From positions 1-8,576 of the forward strand of contig CAIUBS010000116.1 of assembly GCA_903897475.1 (NCBI GenBank): a stretch of DNA of 8,576 nt, in the 5' to 3' direction. Source of the stretch: an uncultured Actinomycetes bacterium (lineage in GTDB: Bacteria; Actinomycetota; Actinomycetes; Nanopelagicales; Nanopelagicaceae). The position numbers were made by a program, and so were the translations under genes. The notes beneath the pieces were generated by a model. It saw only the letters and a list, made by a program, of their open reading frames with translations, searched no databases and was not told where the DNA came from. Positions 5,315 through 8,576 of the stretch are shown one piece after another; position 1 is the stretch's first letter, and each line of letters begins with the position of its first letter.

Positions 5315-5803
5315 ATGGCTGACAGTAGTTTCGATATAGTCTCAAAGATCGATCAAATGGAGTTGGATAATGCCTTCAATCAGTGTGATCGAGAGCTAGC
5401 GACAAGGTTTGATTTTAAGAATACCGGGACAAAAGTTGAAAAAACTGGGGTAAAAGTTGTAATCGAGTCAGATACTGAAGAGCGAGCAAAAGCAGCCTTA
5501 GATGTTTTCAAGGATAAGTTAGTAAAACGAAGCGTTTCACTGAAACATTTAGATGCGAGTGAACCCAAACTTAGTGGCAAGACTTACCTTATTTCGTGCG
5601 AGTTCAAAGAAGGTATTACAACTGAAAATGCAAAGAAAATTGCAAAATTCTTAAAAGAAAGTGGTCCAAAGTCACTTAAAACTCAGATCCAAGGGGAAGA
5701 GTTAAGAGTTTCGAGCAAAAGTCGTGATGACTTACAAACTGCAATCGCATTGGTAAAACAAGAATCTTGGGAATTTGCAGTTCAATTTACGAATTATCGT
5801 TGA
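5315..5803 (+). CDS. yajQ: YajQ-family nucleotide-binding protein (UPF0234)
   Basis: A full-length 162-residue member of the YajQ family, which is normally about 160-165 residues. The start SSFDIVSKIDQMELDNAFNQ (4-23), RFDFKNT (31-37), the middle KRSVSLKHLD (71-80) and the ending FAVQFTNYR are all typical. The fold is two ferredoxin-like domains. Homologues bind nucleotides, and one in Xanthomonas was reported as a cyclic di-GMP effector; the role in Actinobacteria is not settled. The ATG is fixed by an in-frame TAA at 5303-5305, which is itself part of the proposed -10 box. It diverges from the lldD-type gene, and rarD follows on the same strand. Confidence 0.95.
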   Translation: MADSSFDIVSKIDQMELDNAFNQCDRELATRFDFKNTGTKVEKTGVKVVIESDTEERAKAALDVFKDKLVKRSVSLKHLDASEPKLSGKTYLISCEFKEGITTENAKKIAKFLKESGPKSLKTQIQGEELRVSSKSRDDLQTAIALVKQESWEFAVQFTNYR

Positions 5804-5820
5804 TAAGTAGAGTAAATCTT

Positions 5821-6699
5821 TTGAAATTAAATGGTGCGGGAATATTTTTTGGGGTAAGTGCATATGTTATTTGGGGATTACTCCCAATATATTGGCGCTG
5901 GCTAGAACGCGCGACTGCTTATGAGATTCTAGGACACCGAGCAGCTTGGTCACTTGTTTTTTGTCTGCTTTTTTTAGCTTTTCAAAAACAGTTGAAAAGT
6001 ACTCTGAAACTCTTCAAGGATTTAAGAACGTTTTCATTATTAGCTTTAACTTCCTTACTCCTTTCAATCAATTGGGGAATTTATATCTGGGCAGTATCAG
6101 TAGATCGAGTTGTTGAGGCGGCTCTTGGCTATTACATAACTCCATTAGTTGCGGTTAGTTTTGGAATTCTTGCGCTAAAAGAAAGGCTTAGGCAATTACA
6201 GGTTATTTCTGTTGTTTTAGCAGGAATCGGTGTATTGGTATTAACTATTGCATATGGGCATTTACCCTTGATTGCAATTGGCTTGGCAATTAGTTGGGGT
6301 TCTTACAGCTTAATTAAAAAGCAATTAAACGCGGGAGCCCTTGAAACTCTTTCCATTGAAACAATTATTGCATTCATTCCAAGCGCTTTTTATTTGAATT
6401 ATCTATTGAGTAACAATAAAGCAGAATTTGGACAAGATATTGGATTTTCTCTGGCATTAGTCTCAACTGGCTTAATGACTGTTATACCTCTACTTTTGTT
6501 TAATGCAGCAACTACAAGACTTCCATTAACGATAACAGGGCTTCTACAGTACATAACTCCAAGCATTATGTTTTTAATTGGAATAATTGTATTTCATGAG
6601 CCACTGCAGTTAACAAAAATAGTAGGTTTTATTTTTATTTGGGTTGCACTGGCAATTCTTGGCCGAGATTTATATAAATCAGGTGGAGCGGTTAACTAG
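5821..6699 (+). CDS. rarD: RarD-type EamA-family membrane transporter
   Basis: A very hydrophobic protein of 292 residues with about ten membrane segments, built as two EamA repeats like the drug/metabolite transporter superfamily. RarD signatures are clear: AYVIWGLLPIYWRWL (14-28), GHRAAWS (38-44), SINWGIYIWAV (82-92), VEAALGYYITPL (98-109), ISWGSY (157-162), and LPLTITGLLQYITPS (234-248) followed by E260. The E. coli protein is linked to chloramphenicol sensitivity, but the true substrate is unknown. No ATG opens the gene. TTG at 5821 gives the normal family length and is chosen here. TTG at 5800, overlapping the yajQ TGA and so coupling translation, would add seven residues; TTG at 5767 would add 18 and overlap yajQ by 37 bp. 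The 3' end overlaps the convergent polyprenyl synthase gene by 21 bp. Confidence 0.88.
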   Translation: MKLNGAGIFFGVSAYVIWGLLPIYWRWLERATAYEILGHRAAWSLVFCLLFLAFQKQLKSTLKLFKDLRTFSLLALTSLLLSINWGIYIWAVSVDRVVEAALGYYITPLVAVSFGILALKERLRQLQVISVVLAGIGVLVLTIAYGHLPLIAIGLAISWGSYSLIKKQLNAGALETLSIETIIAFIPSAFYLNYLLSNNKAEFGQDIGFSLALVSTGLMTVIPLLLFNAATTRLPLTITGLLQYITPSIMFLIGIIVFHEPLQLTKIVGFIFIWVALAILGRDLYKSGGAVN

Positions 6700-7665
6700 A
6701 ACTATTGCAACATTTTTTAGTGCCTCTTTTGCAGCTCCATCAGGTAAGCCGTCAAGTAGGACATTAGACTCTCTGGCAATTTCTGCTAAATAATCACGAA
6801 CTTGACCTAAAGCTTTATGAGAGCGAAGTTTTGAAATCACACCACTTAATTCTTCCTCAGCTATAGGTTTACTCAACTTTGCTATTAATTCTTTATCCTC
6901 TGGAGCATTTGCAGCAATTACATAAAGAGTTACTAAGGTTGGAACACCCTCTTTTAAGTCAGTTCCTGGTGTTTTTCCAGAAGCAGTTGAATCACTTACG
7001 ACATCAAGTAAGTCATCTGCAATTTGAAAAGCAATTCCTATTTTTTCTCCAAACTTGGTAAGGATCTCAACAACTTCGGGCTTAGCGCCAGATAACAAAG
7101 CCCCAAATCTTGCACTTGTGGCAATCAATGAACCAGTTTTATCCGAAACAACCTTTAAATAATGCTCAATAGGCGTCAAGCCCTCGGTTGCACCCTGAGT
7201 TTCTTTAATCTGACCAATGACTAATCGTTCAAAAGTTTTTGCTTGCAATTTGACCGCTTCTGGGCCTATATCTGCCAACATATCTGAAACTTTAGAAAAC
7301 AAGTAATCACCAGTAAGAATTGCTACTGCATTACCCCATTTTGTATTTGCACTTGTTACACCTCTTCTTAGTAGTGCATCATCCATAACATCGTCGTGAT
7401 ACAGGGTTGCTAAATGCGTTAGTTCGCATGAGACCGCAGCTTTAATGATGTCAAAATTTGTTGGATCTCCAAACTGTGCTGCGAGTAATGTAAGAAGTGG
7501 TCTAAGCCTCTTTCCACCCGCCTCAACTAAATGCCTTGAGGTCTCAATTACTAAAGGGTATTCACCCTCGATATGTGATCTTAGAAGAGATTCAACTTTA
7601 GCCATATCGGCTATTAGCGAGGCCTCTAAAGATTTATCTAGATTGGGAATTCCGATTAGGTTCAT
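6679..7665 (-). CDS. long-chain trans-polyprenyl diphosphate synthase (class I isoprenyl synthase)
   Basis: A 328-residue enzyme that condenses isopentenyl diphosphate onto an allylic primer to make a long all-trans polyprenyl diphosphate. The two aspartate-rich motifs are intact: DDVMD (91-95) and DDLLD (217-221), with GGKRLRP (50-56), K176-T177 in SDKTGSL and KTPGTDL (231-237). The residue five places before the first motif is the small A86, which fits a long product and not farnesyl diphosphate. The ATG overlaps the nuoN stop as TAATG, so translation is coupled to nuoN. With complex I next to it, the product is most likely the menaquinone side chain; heptaprenyl to nonaprenyl cannot be told apart from sequence alone. 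Names in use for relatives include hepT, ispB and grcC. Confidence 0.93.
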   Translation of the reverse strand: MNLIGIPNLDKSLEASLIADMAKVESLLRSHIEGEYPLVIETSRHLVEAGGKRLRPLLTLLAAQFGDPTNFDIIKAAVSCELTHLATLYHDDVMDDALLRRGVTSANTKWGNAVAILTGDYLFSKVSDMLADIGPEAVKLQAKTFERLVIGQIKETQGATEGLTPIEHYLKVVSDKTGSLIATSARFGALLSGAKPEVVEILTKFGEKIGIAFQIADDLLDVVSDSTASGKTPGTDLKEGVPTLVTLYVIAANAPEDKELIAKLSKPIAEEELSGVISKLRSHKALGQVRDYLAEIARESNVLLDGLPDGAAKEALKNVAIVLVNRST

Positions 7666-8576
7666 TATCTAATTAAATTAGCAAAGGAATTAGAAGCATT
7701 CAAAAGGATTGAGGGAAAAATTCCCAGCACCAATGAAACTAATGTTGCGCAAACAATCGCTATTCTGCTTCGAATTGATGGAATAATTACAGAGACAGAA
7801 TCATTTACAGGATCTGTAAAGAAAATCATAATTATTACTCTGATATAGAAGAATGCTGCAACCGCACTTGCTAATACGCCAACAACTACCAACGAAATAT
7901 TTGCAGATTGATAAGCTGCTGAAAATATTGCGAACTTACCAATAAAGCCTGAGGTAAGAGGAATTCCAGCAAAACTTAAAAGTAAAAATGAAAACACAGA
8001 CGCAACTAATGGTGACTTCTTACCAAGTCCTATCCATCTGTTTAAATCACTTACTTCCCCAGTTGAATCGCGCACTAGTGAAATAATTCCAAATGCAGCA
8101 ATAGTGGTAAATCCATATGCAAATAAGTAAAACAAAGAAGCAGCTAAGCCTTCTTTACTTAAGGAAACTACTCCTAAAAGTAAAAAGCCAGCATGAGCAA
8201 TTGAAGAGTAGGCCAGCATTCTTTTAACATCACGCTGAGCAATTGCAACTACTGATCCAAAAATCATTGTAATGACTGCAATTACTGAAATCATTGGTTG
8301 CCAGAGTGATTGGGAATCTGAAAAACCTACATAGAAGATTCTTAATATTGCGCCAAAAGCTGCAACCTTTGTGCAAGCTGCCATAAAACCAGTAATCGGC
8401 GTAGGAGCACCCTGGTAAACATCTGGCGTCCAGGAATGGAATGGAACCGCACTTATTTTAAATAGTAGCCCTACTGATATAAAAATAATTCCGATAAATA
8501 AGAAAACATCGTTTGCACTTCCAGCCGCTGCACTTATTGCCGAAATTGAAACCGTACCCGAATAGCCATAAATAAA
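7665..8576 (-). CDS. nuoN: NADH-quinone oxidoreductase subunit N (NuoN), C-terminal part; 5' end beyond window
   Basis: The last 303 residues of NuoN, an antiporter-like membrane subunit of complex I that helps move protons while electrons pass from NADH to quinone. The hallmark FKISAVPFHSWTPDVYQGAP (39-58 of the visible part) carries the conserved lysine K40; TGFMAACTKVAAFG (62-75) follows with K70. Many hydrophobic helices follow, including one with AQRDVKRMLAYSSIAHAG, the usual proton-transporting-subunit motif. The ATG at 8382-8384 is an internal methionine of that conserved run, not the start: the frame stays open and keeps matching NuoN up to base 8576. The usual length of about 480-510 residues puts the start roughly 550-600 bp outside. 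The stop overlaps the start of the polyprenyl synthase gene. Confidence 0.95.
   Translation of the reverse strand, partial: FIYGYSGTVSISAISAAAGSANDVFLFIGIIFISVGLLFKISAVPFHSWTPDVYQGAPTPITGFMAACTKVAAFGAILRIFYVGFSDSQSLWQPMISVIAVITMIFGSVVAIAQRDVKRMLAYSSIAHAGFLLLGVVSLSKEGLAASLFYLFAYGFTTIAAFGIISLVRDSTGEVSDLNRWIGLGKKSPLVASVFSFLLLSFAGIPLTSGFIGKFAIFSAAYQSANISLVVVGVLASAVAAFFYIRVIIMIFFTDPVNDSVSVIIPSIRSRIAIVCATLVSLVLGIFPSILLNASNSFANLIR

Noticed and set aside
5380..5580. 66-codon minus-strand open frame inside yajQ
   Set aside because: Antisense shadow of a full-length, conserved yajQ.
6879..7061. 60-codon plus-strand open frame inside the polyprenyl synthase gene
   Set aside because: Leucine-rich antisense shadow; no support of its own.
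7445..7672. 75-codon plus-strand open frame over the nuoN/polyprenyl synthase junction
   Set aside because: Antisense to two recognised genes; no ribosome binding site or domain.
8382..8384. ATG as the start of nuoN
   Set aside because: It is the internal methionine of the conserved TGFMAACTK run, and the upstream frame continues to match NuoN to the window edge.
1..8576. CRISPR arrays, insertion sequences, phage, toxin-antitoxin or defence genes
   Set aside because: No regularly spaced repeats, transposase or integrase motifs, or small toxin-antitoxin pairs were seen on either strand.

Overview
The window reads as a compact chromosomal stretch of a low-GC actinobacterium. Short samples counted by hand run from about 28% to 47% GC. 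Three things point to Actinobacteria: the minus-strand order tRNA-Thr, tRNA-Met, rpmG, then murB; a nuoN gene joined to a long-chain polyprenyl diphosphate synthase; and an FMN-dependent alpha-hydroxy-acid dehydrogenase of the type common in that phylum. With the low GC and very tight packing this suggests a genome-reduced freshwater lineage such as acI/Nanopelagicales. That placement is inference; no 16S gene is present.

Layout. Positions 1-1449 (minus strand) hold a tRNA and cell-wall block: tRNA-Thr(GGT), tRNA-Met(CAT), rpmG, a small GT-A-like glycosyltransferase and the N-terminal third of murB, which runs off the left edge. Positions 1450-3876 hold two divergent glycosyltransferase genes, a GT-B protein on minus and a membrane-anchored GT-A protein on plus, sharing a 37-bp promoter region. 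The plus gene ends two bases before the CCA end of tRNA-Tyr(GTA), which lies on minus at 3877-3961 with its own promoter. Positions 4018-5803 hold a divergent pair: an lldD-type flavoprotein on minus and yajQ on plus. rarD follows yajQ on plus and converges, with a 21-bp overlap, on a polyprenyl diphosphate synthase on minus. That synthase is translationally coupled (TAATG) to nuoN, which continues past the right edge.

How the genes fit together. NuoN (complex I), the polyprenyl synthase (probably the menaquinone side chain) and an alpha-hydroxy-acid dehydrogenase fit aerobic respiration. MurB and three unrelated glycosyltransferases fit cell-envelope building. No phage genes, transposases, CRISPR arrays or recognisable defence genes were found. 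The most distinctive parts are the glycosyltransferase genes set among otherwise conserved tRNA and housekeeping genes, and the divergent promoters, at least two of which appear to give leaderless mRNAs. I do not see a clear new multi-gene system; the glycosyltransferase region is the best lead.
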